Below are positions 26,658 to 35,539 of a stretch of DNA of 64,000 bases, piece by piece (the first letter of the stretch is position 1; every line of letters starts with the position of its first letter). The translations under genes were made by a program, and so were the position numbers. Below the pieces are notes generated by a model. It was not told the origin of the DNA and did not search any database. It worked only from the letters and a program-made list of their open reading frames with translations. This DNA comes from Maribellus sediminis (GTDB lineage: Bacteria; Bacteroidota; Bacteroidia; Bacteroidales; Prolixibacteraceae): contig NZ_WXUB01000002.1 of assembly GCF_011799805.1 (NCBI RefSeq), positions 1 through 64,000 on the forward strand, written 5' to 3'.

Positions 26658-28499
26658 ATGAAAGATACTAAGGTAATAGAACTTGAGGAGGTTGCGATTC
26701 GGTTCTCCGGTGACTCGGGTGACGGAATGCAGCTGACGGGAACTTTGTTTTCAGATGCTACGGCGCTACTGGGAAACGATATCTCCACTTTTCCTGATTA
26801 TCCGTCCGAAATTCGTGCGCCCCAGGGAACAGTTGGTGGTGTTTCCGGTTTCCAGGTACAATTCGGACACAAACAGATTAACACACCGGGTGATAATGCG
26901 CATGTACTGATTGCCATGAATCCGGCCGCAATAAAAGCTAATGCCCGTTTTATGAGTCCGGGCGGTACCATTATTTACGATTCGGATTCTTTTACAGAAA
27001 AGAATCTGAGGAAGGCCAACTTTGCAACCGATGATCCTTTTGCAGAACTTAACATGCTGGATTATACTAAGATTGCAGTTCCAATCTCCAGTCTTACACA
27101 GGAAGGATTAAAGGAATTTGGGCTCGACAATAAAAGTGTACTCCGAAGTAAAAATATGTTTGCCCTCGGATTGGTTTGCTGGATGTTTAACCGTCCGCTG
27201 GAATATATCGAGGAGTTTATTCAAAACAAATTCAAAAAGAAACCGGTAGTTGTCGATTCCAACATTAAAGTGTTGCGAGATGGTTACAACTACGGAATGA
27301 ATATGCAGCACATGACACCAAGTTATCTGGTGCATCCTGCTGAAATTGAAAACGGAACCTACCGGAATATTAACGGAAATCAGGCTACTGCCTGGGGACT
27401 TTTAGCCGCAGCCGAAAAATCAGGTCTGCAGCTTTTCCTCGGATCGTATCCGATCACTCCGGCTACAGATATTCTTTCAGCACTTTCGCAACGTAAAGAT
27501 TTAGGTGTGAAAACTTTTCAGGCTGAAGACGAAATTGCCGGTATTGCTTCTGCAATTGGTGCTGCTTTCACAGGAAGTCTCGCTGTTACAACAACATCAG
27601 GCCCCGGTTTGGCATTAAAGTCAGAAGCCATTGGTTTGGCTGTTATGGCTGAACTGCCGCTGGTTATTGTCAACGTTCAGCGCGGGGGTCCATCAACCGG
27701 ATTACCGACTAAAACCGAACAATCTGATTTGATGCAGGCACTGTATGGAAGAAATGGTGAGAGCCCGGTTGTTGTGCTGGCTGCCAGTACACCTTCTGAT
27801 TGTTTCTACTATGCTTACATGGCATCGAAAATTGCGCTCGAACGCATGGTTCCGGTATTGTTGTTAACCGATGGTTTCCTCGGAAACGGCAGCGAACCAT
27901 GGAAAATTCCGTCAATGGCTGAGCTTCCTTCCATAACACCACGAATTGCAAAAGATGCCGAAGTATTCCAGGCTTATCGCCGCGATGAAGAAACTTTGGC
28001 ACGCGAATGGGCTTACCCGGGAATGAAGGGATTTGAGCATCGGATCGGTGGCCTGGAGAAGAATGTATCGGGAACCGTTAGTCACGATCCTGAAAACCAC
28101 CAGGTAAATTCCGAGATCCGCGAGAACAAAGTGCAGCGGGTAGCTGATATGATACCAGAACTTGAAATCTGCGGTGATGACGATGGTGGAGAAGTTTTAG
28201 TTGTTGGCTGGGGTGGAACCTACGGTCACCTGATCAGTTCGGTGCGCCAGCTGCGTATGGAAGGAAAAGATGTAAGCCTGGTACAATTCAATTATATCAA
28301 GCCACTTCCAAAAAATACAGCAGAGATCTTCAGCAAGTTCAAAAAGATCATAGTTTGTGAATTGAACCTTGGACAGTTTGCCGCTTATCTGCGCGATCAA
28401 TTGCCACAGTTCACCTATCATCAGGCAAACAAGGTAAAAGGATTGCCATTTACGGTTAGCGAGTTGAAAGAGAGTATCAACAAATTGCTGGAGGACTAA
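26658..28499 (+). CDS. korA: 2-oxoacid:ferredoxin oxidoreductase, alpha (fused gamma-alpha) subunit
   Basis: 613 residues. With the beta subunit it oxidatively decarboxylates a 2-oxoacid, most likely 2-oxoglutarate, to acyl-CoA and reduced ferredoxin. N-terminal gamma domain (EEVAIRFSGDSGDGMQLTG, then FPDYPSEIRAPQGT), then the pyrimidine-binding domain (GSYPITPATDILSALS, QAEDEIAGIASAIGAA, TTSGPGLALKSE), then the transketolase C-like domain (VVGWGGTYGHL). ATG 26658 (MKDTKVIELEE) is taken instead of 26628, which lies in the leader hairpin. Followed 3 bp later by korB. Confidence 0.93.
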   Translation: MKDTKVIELEEVAIRFSGDSGDGMQLTGTLFSDATALLGNDISTFPDYPSEIRAPQGTVGGVSGFQVQFGHKQINTPGDNAHVLIAMNPAAIKANARFMSPGGTIIYDSDSFTEKNLRKANFATDDPFAELNMLDYTKIAVPISSLTQEGLKEFGLDNKSVLRSKNMFALGLVCWMFNRPLEYIEEFIQNKFKKKPVVVDSNIKVLRDGYNYGMNMQHMTPSYLVHPAEIENGTYRNINGNQATAWGLLAAAEKSGLQLFLGSYPITPATDILSALSQRKDLGVKTFQAEDEIAGIASAIGAAFTGSLAVTTTSGPGLALKSEAIGLAVMAELPLVIVNVQRGGPSTGLPTKTEQSDLMQALYGRNGESPVVVLAASTPSDCFYYAYMASKIALERMVPVLLLTDGFLGNGSEPWKIPSMAELPSITPRIAKDAEVFQAYRRDEETLAREWAYPGMKGFEHRIGGLEKNVSGTVSHDPENHQVNSEIRENKVQRVADMIPELEICGDDDGGEVLVVGWGGTYGHLISSVRQLRMEGKDVSLVQFNYIKPLPKNTAEIFSKFKKIIVCELNLGQFAAYLRDQLPQFTYHQANKVKGLPFTVSELKESINKLLED

Positions 28500-28502
28500 A
28501 CA

Positions 28503-29555
28503 ATGACTGAATTAAATTACACAATAAAAGATTTTAAGAGCGACAACGAAGTACGCTGGTGTGCCGGTTGTGGCGACTTTGCCATTTTAAATGCCGTGCA
28601 ACGTACAATGGCCGAAATGGGAATTCCGAAAGAGCAATTTGCCGTTATTTCAGGTATCGGTTGTTCGTCGCGTTTTCCGTATTATATGAATACTTTTGGT
28701 TTTCATACCATCCACGGTCGTGCAGCGGCCATTGCATCGGGTGTGAAAGCTGCCAATCCCGAACTGAGTGTTTGGGTGATGAGTGGCGACGGCGATTCAA
28801 TGGCTATTGGCGGAAACCATTTTATACATGTTATTCGCCGTAACATCGATCTGAACATGATCGTGTTTAACAACCGGATTTACGGGCTTACCAAAGGACA
28901 GTATTCACCAACTTCCGACCGAGGTTTTGTAAGTAAAACATCGCCATTCGGAACAGTGGAAGATCCTTTCGTTCCCGGGCAGCTTGTAATTGGTGCACGT
29001 GGTTCGTTCTTTGCCCGTTCAATTGACGGTAACCTGAAGCTCAGCCAGTCTGTTTTAAAGGAAGCTGAAAAGCACAAAGGAACTTCGGTGGTAGAAGTAC
29101 TGCAGAACTGTGTGATCTTTAACAATGGAATACACTCAGAAATTACTGACCCGAATCACCGTGCCGATCGTCAGCTGATACTGGAACATGGAAAGCCAAT
29201 GTTGTTTGGTGCCGAAAACGAAAAAGGACTGATTTTCGATAAAGGTAAACTCAGAGTTGTGGTTATTGGCGAAAACGGCGTTACATTGGATGATATTCTT
29301 GTTCATGATGCCATGGAAGAGGATCCGACTTTGCACCTGGCACTCATCAATATGAAATTGCCGGATTTCCCTGTTGCCTTTGGTGTGATTCGTGCAGTAC
29401 CTGCTCCGGTTTACGACGTGGAAATGGAAGCCCAGATAAATGAAATTCAGAAAACCAGGAAAATTACCTGTGTTGATGATTTGCTGAAATCGGGCAATAC
29501 CTGGGAAGTTACCGGAAATGTCAATGGTAGTGGGAGTTCTAAAAAATGTTTGTAA
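28503..29555 (+). CDS. korB: 2-oxoacid:ferredoxin oxidoreductase, beta subunit
   Basis: 350 residues. TPP-binding and Fe-S subunit: Cys in VRWCAGCGDFAIL and GIGCSSRFPYY for the cluster, TPP motif GDGDSMAIGGNHFIH ending in NNRIYGLTKGQYSPTS. Only 3 bp separate it from korA, so translation is coupled. Substrate inferred as 2-oxoglutarate from the two-subunit architecture; pyruvate enzymes are normally single large proteins in this phylum. Terminated at 29585. Confidence 0.93.
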   Translation: MTELNYTIKDFKSDNEVRWCAGCGDFAILNAVQRTMAEMGIPKEQFAVISGIGCSSRFPYYMNTFGFHTIHGRAAAIASGVKAANPELSVWVMSGDGDSMAIGGNHFIHVIRRNIDLNMIVFNNRIYGLTKGQYSPTSDRGFVSKTSPFGTVEDPFVPGQLVIGARGSFFARSIDGNLKLSQSVLKEAEKHKGTSVVEVLQNCVIFNNGIHSEITDPNHRADRQLILEHGKPMLFGAENEKGLIFDKGKLRVVVIGENGVTLDDILVHDAMEEDPTLHLALINMKLPDFPVAFGVIRAVPAPVYDVEMEAQINEIQKTRKITCVDDLLKSGNTWEVTGNVNGSGSSKKCL

Positions 29556-29584
29556 AATAGCACTTGAAATATAATTAATAAAGA

Positions 29585-29609
29585 CCCTGCAGCAATGCAG
29601 GGTTTTTTT
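29585..29609 (+). terminator. Terminator after korAB
   Basis: CCCTGCA (29585-29591), loop GCAA, TGCAGGG (29596-29602), then seven T residues. Confidence 0.92.
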
Positions 29610-29692
29610 ATGACTTGATTCAAATCTCGAAGCTTGTACATTCGTCAGCTTTTGATAATTTTGAAAAAAGGGGTTTGTTAATATTTTATATC

Positions 29693-30223
29693 ATGAATAA
29701 ATTCGTAATTGCATTTATAAGTGTACTCTTTATGACATCAACAAGCTTTTCACAAAATAACTGGAGAGAGGAACTAAAGGAACAACTGCCTTTACTCGGA
29801 CATCGAAACTGGATTTTGGTAGTTGATGCCGCTTATCCGCTTCAAAGCAAACCAGCAATTAAAACACTGGTAACAGGAGAAGATCAGTTGGAGGTAGTAA
29901 AAGAAGTTTTGGACGCTGTTGAAAAGGCTTCTCACGTATTTCCTGAAATATACCTGGATAAAGAACTTGATTATGTGCCGGAGGGAGAGACAGCGGGAAT
30001 TGAAGCTTATCGCGATAATTTGTACAAGCTGATACAGGGCAGGAACACAACAAAAGTCTTGCACGAAGAGCTTATAGCTGATATTGACGGTGCTGCCAAG
30101 TTATTCAATGTTCTGGTATTGAAAACCAACCTGACAATTCCATATACATCAGTATTTATTCGTTTGGATTGTGGTTACTGGGGAGCTGAGCAGGAAGAAA
30201 AATTACGCGAACTGATGAAATAA
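29693..30223 (+). CDS. Secreted RbsD/FucU-like protein
   Basis: 176 residues. Signal peptide MNKFVIAFISVLFMTSTSFS then Q, so it is exported. The mature protein contains LGHRNWILVVDAAYPLQ, which matches the start of RbsD/FucU sugar mutarotases (normally LGHGxxIVIxDAxFP), with His and Asp kept. Family members interconvert pyranose and furanose or anomers of ribose or fucose in the cytosol, whereas this one would sit in the periplasm. ATG 29693 gives the clean signal peptide; a start at 29615 would bury it. Downstream DHFR-like gene begins 5 bp later. Enzyme activity is inferred. Confidence 0.72.
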   Translation: MNKFVIAFISVLFMTSTSFSQNNWREELKEQLPLLGHRNWILVVDAAYPLQSKPAIKTLVTGEDQLEVVKEVLDAVEKASHVFPEIYLDKELDYVPEGETAGIEAYRDNLYKLIQGRNTTKVLHEELIADIDGAAKLFNVLVLKTNLTIPYTSVFIRLDCGYWGAEQEEKLRELMK

Positions 30224-30228
30224 GAGTG

Positions 30229-30761
30229 ATGACTAACCGCGCTTTTTTAGCCTGCAGCCTCGACGGTTATATTGCCGACAGTAACGGGGAATTGATTGGT
30301 TAAATGATATTCCTATTCCAGATCAGATTGACATGGGTTATCGCACTTTTATGGAGCGCACTGATGCTTTATTAATGGGACGAAAGACTTATGAAAAAGT
30401 GCTGAGTTTTGGAATTCCCTGGCCTTATGAAAAACCCGTTTTTGTTTGGAGTAGCAAGTTAAAGACCGTACCTCAGGAGTTGGAAGGCAAAGTTGGTTTG
30501 GTAGCCGGCCCGGTCGCGAAGATTCTTTCAGAGATTCATAGCCAGGGCTATTCGCAATTGTATGTTGATGGCGGATCAACCATTCAGGTATTTTTAAAAA
30601 AAGACCTGATTGATGAAATGATCATTACCAGAATTCCCGTTTTGTTGGGTGGTGGAATTCCCTTGTTCGGAGAACTTTCCAATCGTATGAGGTTTTCTCT
30701 GGTAAAATCAGAAGTGTTTTTGGGTGAGATGGTTCAGGATACCTATCTGCGGAAGCGATAG
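30229..30761 (+). pseudogene. DHFR/RibD-like reductase, broken by a one-base frameshift
   Basis: The ATG at 30229 reads MTNRAFLACSLDGYIADSNG, the standard DHFR-family start, then meets TAA at 30301. From 30288 a different frame reads GIDWLNDIPIPDQIDMGYRT and continues through MERTDALLMGRKTYEKVLSF to the stop at 30761. Adding one G to the GGGG run at 30286-30289 joins the two into a 178-residue protein of normal family length (YyaP/RibD C-terminal type). These reduce a pterin or ribityl-like substrate with NAD(P)H; substrate unknown. The rest looks conserved, so the break is recent or an assembly error. Likely cotranscribed with the RbsD-like gene. Confidence 0.8.
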
Positions 30762-30806
30762 CTCCAAAATGGCATTTTCAGTTGTATTGTTAGCTTTTTT
30801 GTTGAC

Positions 30807-31547
30807 CTATTTAAGTACTAAAATTCCAAGGAACATTATTAAAACTACAAAAATATAAAAGCTTATAAATGACAAAAAGTTGGTTAGCAATGCCAGCGTT
30901 ATGGATTTAATTCTGCGTACTTGTTTGAAAAATTGTGCATAAATCCAGGCAATTAAAACAAAACTAATGATAACTGTGCTGTCAGTGTAAAAGTTGTATT
31001 CCAGATTTAAAATATAAAATACCGGGAAAATAAGAAATCCGACAACAATTCGCTGGGCAGCAACAAAGATATTCAGAATGAGCAGCTCGGCGTAATTATA
31101 GTTCTGACGCCTAAAGAACAGCCGGGTCCAAAAAGCATAAAATGGCAGGGAAGCTAATATAATGATCGACTGATGTTGATCCATCCACTCGCTCATAGCC
31201 TCCAGTTGAGTCGCAAATTCAGAATTCGGATCAAAAGTTGCTACCTCATTTTTAAAGCCGGTGAAATGAAAAAGCAACGCTTCGATTGTGGTAATTACTA
31301 TCAGGAACGAAACTGGTCGAAAATGAGCCACTCGTTTACCCTCGATAAATTCACGGGCGGTATGCCCCGGGCGGGAGAGTAGTTGCTTAACGGTGTAAAA
31401 GAATCCGGTATCGAAATTGAGCAATCCCTGTGTTAAATCAAACCAAAGGTATTTCAGGTTGATTTTGTGAAGACTGGCATTCTGGCCACAATTGTTACAA
31501 AATTGTCCGTCAAATTCGTTATCGCAGTTTTTACAGGTTTGTGGCAT
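30807..31547 (-). CDS. DUF3667 membrane protein with N-terminal zinc ribbon
   Basis: 246 residues. Cys5, Cys8, Cys17 and Cys20 (CKNC and CNNC) form a zinc ribbon; a helix and loop (LLSRPGHTAREFIEGKR) are followed by about four TM segments from residue 80 on (VSFLIVITTIEALLFHF, and three near the C-terminus). This is the DUF3667 arrangement, common in Bacteroidota, function unknown. Convergent with the DHFR-like gene, 45 bp apart. Confidence 0.8.
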   Translation of the reverse strand: MPQTCKNCDNEFDGQFCNNCGQNASLHKINLKYLWFDLTQGLLNFDTGFFYTVKQLLSRPGHTAREFIEGKRVAHFRPVSFLIVITTIEALLFHFTGFKNEVATFDPNSEFATQLEAMSEWMDQHQSIIILASLPFYAFWTRLFFRRQNYNYAELLILNIFVAAQRIVVGFLIFPVFYILNLEYNFYTDSTVIISFVLIAWIYAQFFKQVRRIKSITLALLTNFLSFISFYIFVVLIMFLGILVLK

Positions 31548-31594
31548 GGTAGTTCATTTGATCCAACTAATTTAAATATTTTGAAAATATCACG

Positions 31595-32881
31595 CTAGTC
31601 AGTTTCAATTATCCCTTTTTTGTAGGTCCTCAATGCACGTTCGCGGGCGTACTTGTGGTCGATCATCGGGGGAGGGTAGCTAAAGCTGTCCAATTCGGGG
31701 ATCCACTTTTTGATGTAGCTCAGATCCTTGTCGAACTTTTTTTGCTGTTCAGCCGGATTAAATACCCGGAAGTATGGAGCTGCATCGCAACCGGTTCCAG
31801 CAGCCCATTGCCAGTTCCCGTTGTTCGACGCTAATTCAAAATCGAGTAATTTCTTTGCAAAATAAGCTTCTCCCCAGCGCCAGTCGATGAGCAGGTGTTT
31901 GCAGAGAAAACTTGCGGTTATCATTCGCACACGGTTGTGCATATATCCGGTAAGGTTGAGTTGCCGCATGCCGGCATCCACCATCGGGTAACCTGTTTCG
32001 CCACGGCACCAGCGTTCGTACTCCATTTCATTGTTTCGCCACTGAATACCATTGTATTTGAGCTTAAAATTTTCGTGAACAACACGAGGATAGCGATAAA
32101 GTATCTGCATAAAGAACTCGCGCCAGATCAATTCACTTAAAAAGACAGGGTATTTCTCGTATACTTTTCTAACAATTTCGCGAATACTTACGGTACCAAA
32201 ACGCAGATGAACACTTAAATAACTGGTTTCGTCTTTTCCGGGGAGATTACGGACCTTGTTGTAATTTTCAAGATTTGAAAGATCGTAACCTCGCACTTTT
32301 ATCGAAGATGCCTTAAAGCCGAAAGATTCAAGCTCGGGAAACTGTTCATCGAGTTTAGCCAGGTGTTTCCATTGTGTTTCCTGTACAGGCGGCAAACCTG
32401 TTTCCTTGAATTTATCGAGCCATTTGTTTTTGTAAGGCGTGAAAACAGTGTAATTGCTGCCGTCGGCTTTTACTATTTCATCTTCTTCGAAAATTACCTG
32501 GTCTTTGAAATTTTGTACGGACACGTGATTTTGTTGCAGCAACTCATTTATTTTTTTCTCTCGTTTCAGGGCATACGGCTCATAATCTTTATTATAAAAT
32601 ACAGCTTGTGGTTGGAGTTCTTTTAACAGTTGGCGCCAAACATGAACAGGTTTGCCATTGCGAACTATCAAACCCGAACCTTTAGCTTTTAATTGCAGGT
32701 GAAGCGACTCCAGTTGCTGGTAGATAAATGAAACGCGAGCGTCGTCAGCCGGTAATTCATCCAGAATGTTGGTGTCGAAAATAAAGAGTGGAATAACCCG
32801 ATCGTATTGCTTAAGCGCTTGAATGAAAGCTGTGTTGTCTTCTAAACGCAAATCCCTTCGAAACCAGAAAATAGCAGTCAT
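31595..32881 (-). CDS. phrB: Deoxyribodipyrimidine photolyase
   Basis: 428 residues. Light-driven repair of cyclobutane pyrimidine dimers using FAD. N-terminal antenna domain MTAIFWFRRDLRLEDNTA, FAD-binding helical domain with ELIWREFFMQILY, WCRGETGYPMVDAGMRQL, and the C-terminal NNGNWQWAAGTGCDAAPYFR and FNP motifs. No C-terminal cryptochrome extension. Photolyase fits a surface or light-exposed habitat. Cytosolic. Separated from the DUF3667 gene by 47 bp on the same strand, possibly cotranscribed. Confidence 0.93.
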   Translation of the reverse strand: MTAIFWFRRDLRLEDNTAFIQALKQYDRVIPLFIFDTNILDELPADDARVSFIYQQLESLHLQLKAKGSGLIVRNGKPVHVWRQLLKELQPQAVFYNKDYEPYALKREKKINELLQQNHVSVQNFKDQVIFEEDEIVKADGSNYTVFTPYKNKWLDKFKETGLPPVQETQWKHLAKLDEQFPELESFGFKASSIKVRGYDLSNLENYNKVRNLPGKDETSYLSVHLRFGTVSIREIVRKVYEKYPVFLSELIWREFFMQILYRYPRVVHENFKLKYNGIQWRNNEMEYERWCRGETGYPMVDAGMRQLNLTGYMHNRVRMITASFLCKHLLIDWRWGEAYFAKKLLDFELASNNGNWQWAAGTGCDAAPYFRVFNPAEQQKKFDKDLSYIKKWIPELDSFSYPPPMIDHKYARERALRTYKKGIIETD

Positions 32882-32933
32882 GTTTGAATGTTATATATAG
32901 TGCAACACCGGGTTTAGTTAAAAGTTTTGGCGC

Positions 32934-33404
32934 TTAAAGTGCTTCCAGCGCTTCGCGGTAATCGTATTGCAGATCTTCATGCATCATGGAAATAACCTTT
33001 TCAATACGTTTTACCTGGTTAATGTACAAGTTAAAAATTACGCGGCTTGATTTATAATTTAATTTTGAATTTTTTAGCTTTTTACAGAAATACAATAAAA
33101 GTTCAATTTCTGTTTCTTTCTTCCCTGAAAAACGAATGTATTTCTTGGTAGTGCGCAGCACTTTTCGAATGGTTTTCTTGGCGAGGTAAAAACTGCTTCG
33201 GTTTAAACTCCGAAATTCCAGGTCGATTTCTTCTTTTGCTTGACGTATGTATTCATTTTCGTTCCATGCATCGAAAAGCAGGTAGCTGAGCAGCTCCTTA
33301 TTTTCTTTTTTGTACTTGGCCAGTCGAAGAATGATCTCATTGAGCTCCTCAGGTGGCAAATTTTGCAGTTCCTTTTTTATCTGACTGATCGATGCAATTT
33401 CCAT
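32934..33404 (-). CDS. Small basic helical protein of unknown function
   Basis: 156 residues, rich in Lys, Arg and Glu, predicted mostly alpha-helical, no signal peptide or TM. It begins with a helix pair (ISQIKKELQNLPPEELNEI) and ends with ISMMHEDLQYDYREALEAL. I do not recognise the family; it is 52 bp upstream of photolyase on the same strand and may share its transcript. The codon use and frame look coding. Confidence 0.6.
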   Translation of the reverse strand: MEIASISQIKKELQNLPPEELNEIILRLAKYKKENKELLSYLLFDAWNENEYIRQAKEEIDLEFRSLNRSSFYLAKKTIRKVLRTTKKYIRFSGKKETEIELLLYFCKKLKNSKLNYKSSRVIFNLYINQVKRIEKVISMMHEDLQYDYREALEAL

Positions 33405-33716
33405 GATATATACAAAGAAAACAGATAAATGCAGAACTTTGAAATGCTTTTCGCAATATTTAATGCTGGTCGGTAAAAATGGGTGTATCTACGCCAAAAT
33501 AGCCTTTCGCTCTGCAAAATGGGTATTTCGATCTTCAAAAAGCTACTAAATACTCTTTTATTAGGGTGTTTGTGGTGCAAAACCAGTGAATCAAATTCGT
33601 AGAATAAAATTACCGTTCGCAGATGTTCGTATGTTGCTTGCTGAATTAAGTGGCGCTGCATCAAAGTCTTATCTATATTTGATTACGAAAACAATAAACA
33701 ATTAAAACAGTAAATC
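33405..33716. other. Noncoding gap with a promoter at its right end
   Basis: 312 bp with no convincing gene. A minus-strand frame of about 95 codons (33377-33664) overlaps the preceding gene and shows no family. TATATTTG at 33674-33681 is a -7 box for the gene at 33717. Confidence 0.5.
33674..33681 (+). promoter_or_regulatory. -7 box for exported protein gene
   Basis: TATATTTG, full TAnnTTTG match, 36 bases before the ATG at 33717. Confidence 0.5.
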
Positions 33717-34208
33717 ATGAAAACAAGATCAGTTCTTTTAGCAATTTGTGTCATTCTTCTTAGTGTAGTTGCCAATGCAAAAATTAAAGACGGACAATCA
33801 ATGAGTGGAAATTCATTGAGTGAATTAGGACAATACACTATTACGCACTCTGAAGCACCTATCGTGTTCGACAACCAGGTTCTTGAAACTTACGATTTGA
33901 GGTATGAAAATGCAACCAACGGAGTTAAAATAGCAGTGGTGGACGAGAAAAAATGCAAAACTTTCATTGTACGCAACGACGATTTCGAAGTTCAGTACAA
34001 CTGTCAGAACGGAGTTTTTGGAGTAAAGAAAATTGAAAAACGTTTCCAGGAAATTCCTGAAGAAGAAATGAATATGAAATTAAACAGGGTAAGTTACTAT
34101 TCACAACGCGTAATCTGCCAGGGTAAAAAATCAACCGACGATTACCTGGGATTGATTGCCTGTTACTTCCCTGAACTGGTAAATGAAGAATACCAGGCAA
34201 ATTTCTAA
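33717..34208 (+). CDS. Exported protein of unknown function
   Basis: 163 residues. Signal peptide MKTRSVLLAICVILLSVVANA, then a soluble domain with four Cys. The order (TYDLRYENATNGVKIAVVDE, CKTFIVRNDDFEVQY, GVFGVKKIEKRF) suggests a beta-rich fold. I do not recognise a family. It has its own -7 box and two terminators in series downstream, which points to an abundant monocistronic transcript (inference). Confidence 0.7.
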   Translation: MKTRSVLLAICVILLSVVANAKIKDGQSMSGNSLSELGQYTITHSEAPIVFDNQVLETYDLRYENATNGVKIAVVDEKKCKTFIVRNDDFEVQYNCQNGVFGVKKIEKRFQEIPEEEMNMKLNRVSYYSQRVICQGKKSTDDYLGLIACYFPELVNEEYQANF

Positions 34209-34266
34209 CAAAGTAGAAAACATTTAAACAGCGCAATTTTTCATAGAAATGTATGAATTGAAAGGA

Positions 34267-34292
34267 CCCCGCCAGAGGGCGGGGTTTTTTTT
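34267..34292 (+). terminator. Strong terminator, first of a pair
   Basis: CCCCGCC (34267-34273), loop AGAG, GGCGGGG (34278-34284), eight T residues. Confidence 0.93.
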
Positions 34293-34345
34293 GTTGACAA
34301 CACCGAAACATTATAATAGTGAGAATTTTTGAGAGTGAGATTTAA

Positions 34346-34376
34346 AATACCTCGTGTGAAACACGGGGTATTTTTT
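34346..34376 (+). terminator. Second terminator in series
   Basis: AATACCTCGTG (34346-34356), loop TGAAA, CACGGGGTATT (34362-34372), then TTTTT. One G-U pair in an 11-bp stem. It lies 120 bp ahead of the LytS operon. Confidence 0.85.
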
Positions 34377-34494
34377 CATAATTAAACTAATAAGCTAACA
34401 TTATTAAAGAAACCGACTTCCTTTCGTAAACATGGTGATACTTGCAAGTAAATTCAATAACTTTAATCGGACAAAAAGATAATTCTAGGGATTT

Positions 34495-35538
34495 GTGTAT
34501 CAAACTTTGATTTCTGAAACAACAAAAAAGACAATAACCCGAATCAGTCTGCATGTGGCTTTTTGGGCGTTTTATGTCTTGTTTTTTGGCCTGTTTTATG
34601 GCAAATACGGTAAGAACTACAATCAGCATCTAATTGAGACAGCTGTAATGTTACCATTTGTAATGTCGGCCACTTACCTTACAATTTACGGTATTTTGCC
34701 TTCGTATCTGAAAAGCAGGAAACTTCTGAAAAACTTCGTTCTAATCGTACTTCTAATGTTTTTTACGACCATTGGCGAAGCTGTTTCTCTGATGATCATT
34801 AGCGGAGTGCCGCTTACCTTTGGTGCGATTTTCGATTTAACGTCGATATACCTGCTGCTGGAAACAAACTTTATGGTGGCCATTGCTTTTGTCATCAAGT
34901 TTTACAAATTGTGGCACGAGCAGCAGGAAGAAAAATACAAGATTGAAAAACTAAACCTCGAGAAAGAGCTCAATCTTCTAAAAGCACAATTGCATCCGCA
35001 TTTCCTTTTTAACACCATGAATAACCTCTATGCACTATCTTTGGAGAATAAGACAAAAACATCGGAAGGCATTGCAAAAATATCCGATCTTCTGCGCTCG
35101 GTTTTGTATGAATGTAACGAACGCGAAATACCGCTGGAACGCGAGATAGGAATTATTCAGAATTACATTGAACTGGAAAAAATGCGGTATGGCGATCGTC
35201 TTCGTATAGATTTTAAGGTAGATGGCGATGTTACGCGTATGAAAATAGCTCCGATGATTTTGTTCACATTCGTTGAAAACTGTTTCAAACATGGGTGTTC
35301 ACCCGATCCGGATCGTCCATATATAAATATCGGCATAAAGCTACAAAACGGACAGTTTCAATTTAGAACTAAGAACAGTCAACCCAAAATTCAGCGCGGC
35401 TCCAATTCAAAGAAAAAGGGTGGAGTTGGCCTTGCAAATGTGAGAAAACGGCTTGAAATTTTATATCCCGGAAAGTATGAGTTAAATTGCATGGGTGATG
35501 AAATATGTTACAATGTTTCGTTAACGCTGAGGCACTAA
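34495..35538 (+). CDS. LytS-type sensor histidine kinase 1
   Basis: 347 residues. About four TM helices (residues 18-138), coiled linker 140-165, then the His_kinase/LytS domain: phospho-acceptor His169 in LHPHFLFNTMNNLYALS, and N-box Asn262 in FVENCFKHG, G-box GGVGLANVRKRL. Autophosphorylates and passes the phosphate to a LytTR regulator. Starts at GTG 34495, with AGGGA about 7 bases ahead; no nearer ATG fits. First gene of an operon of three kinases and a LytTR regulator, ended at 35538, one base before the next start. Confidence 0.9.
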   Translation: MYQTLISETTKKTITRISLHVAFWAFYVLFFGLFYGKYGKNYNQHLIETAVMLPFVMSATYLTIYGILPSYLKSRKLLKNFVLIVLLMFFTTIGEAVSLMIISGVPLTFGAIFDLTSIYLLLETNFMVAIAFVIKFYKLWHEQQEEKYKIEKLNLEKELNLLKAQLHPHFLFNTMNNLYALSLENKTKTSEGIAKISDLLRSVLYECNEREIPLEREIGIIQNYIELEKMRYGDRLRIDFKVDGDVTRMKIAPMILFTFVENCFKHGCSPDPDRPYINIGIKLQNGQFQFRTKNSQPKIQRGSNSKKKGGVGLANVRKRLEILYPGKYELNCMGDEICYNVSLTLRH

Positions 35539-35539
35539 A

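Noticed and set aside
33377-33664. Minus-strand frame of about 95 codons
   Set aside because: No start signal or family, overlaps the neighbouring gene, and has unusual composition; treated as noncoding.
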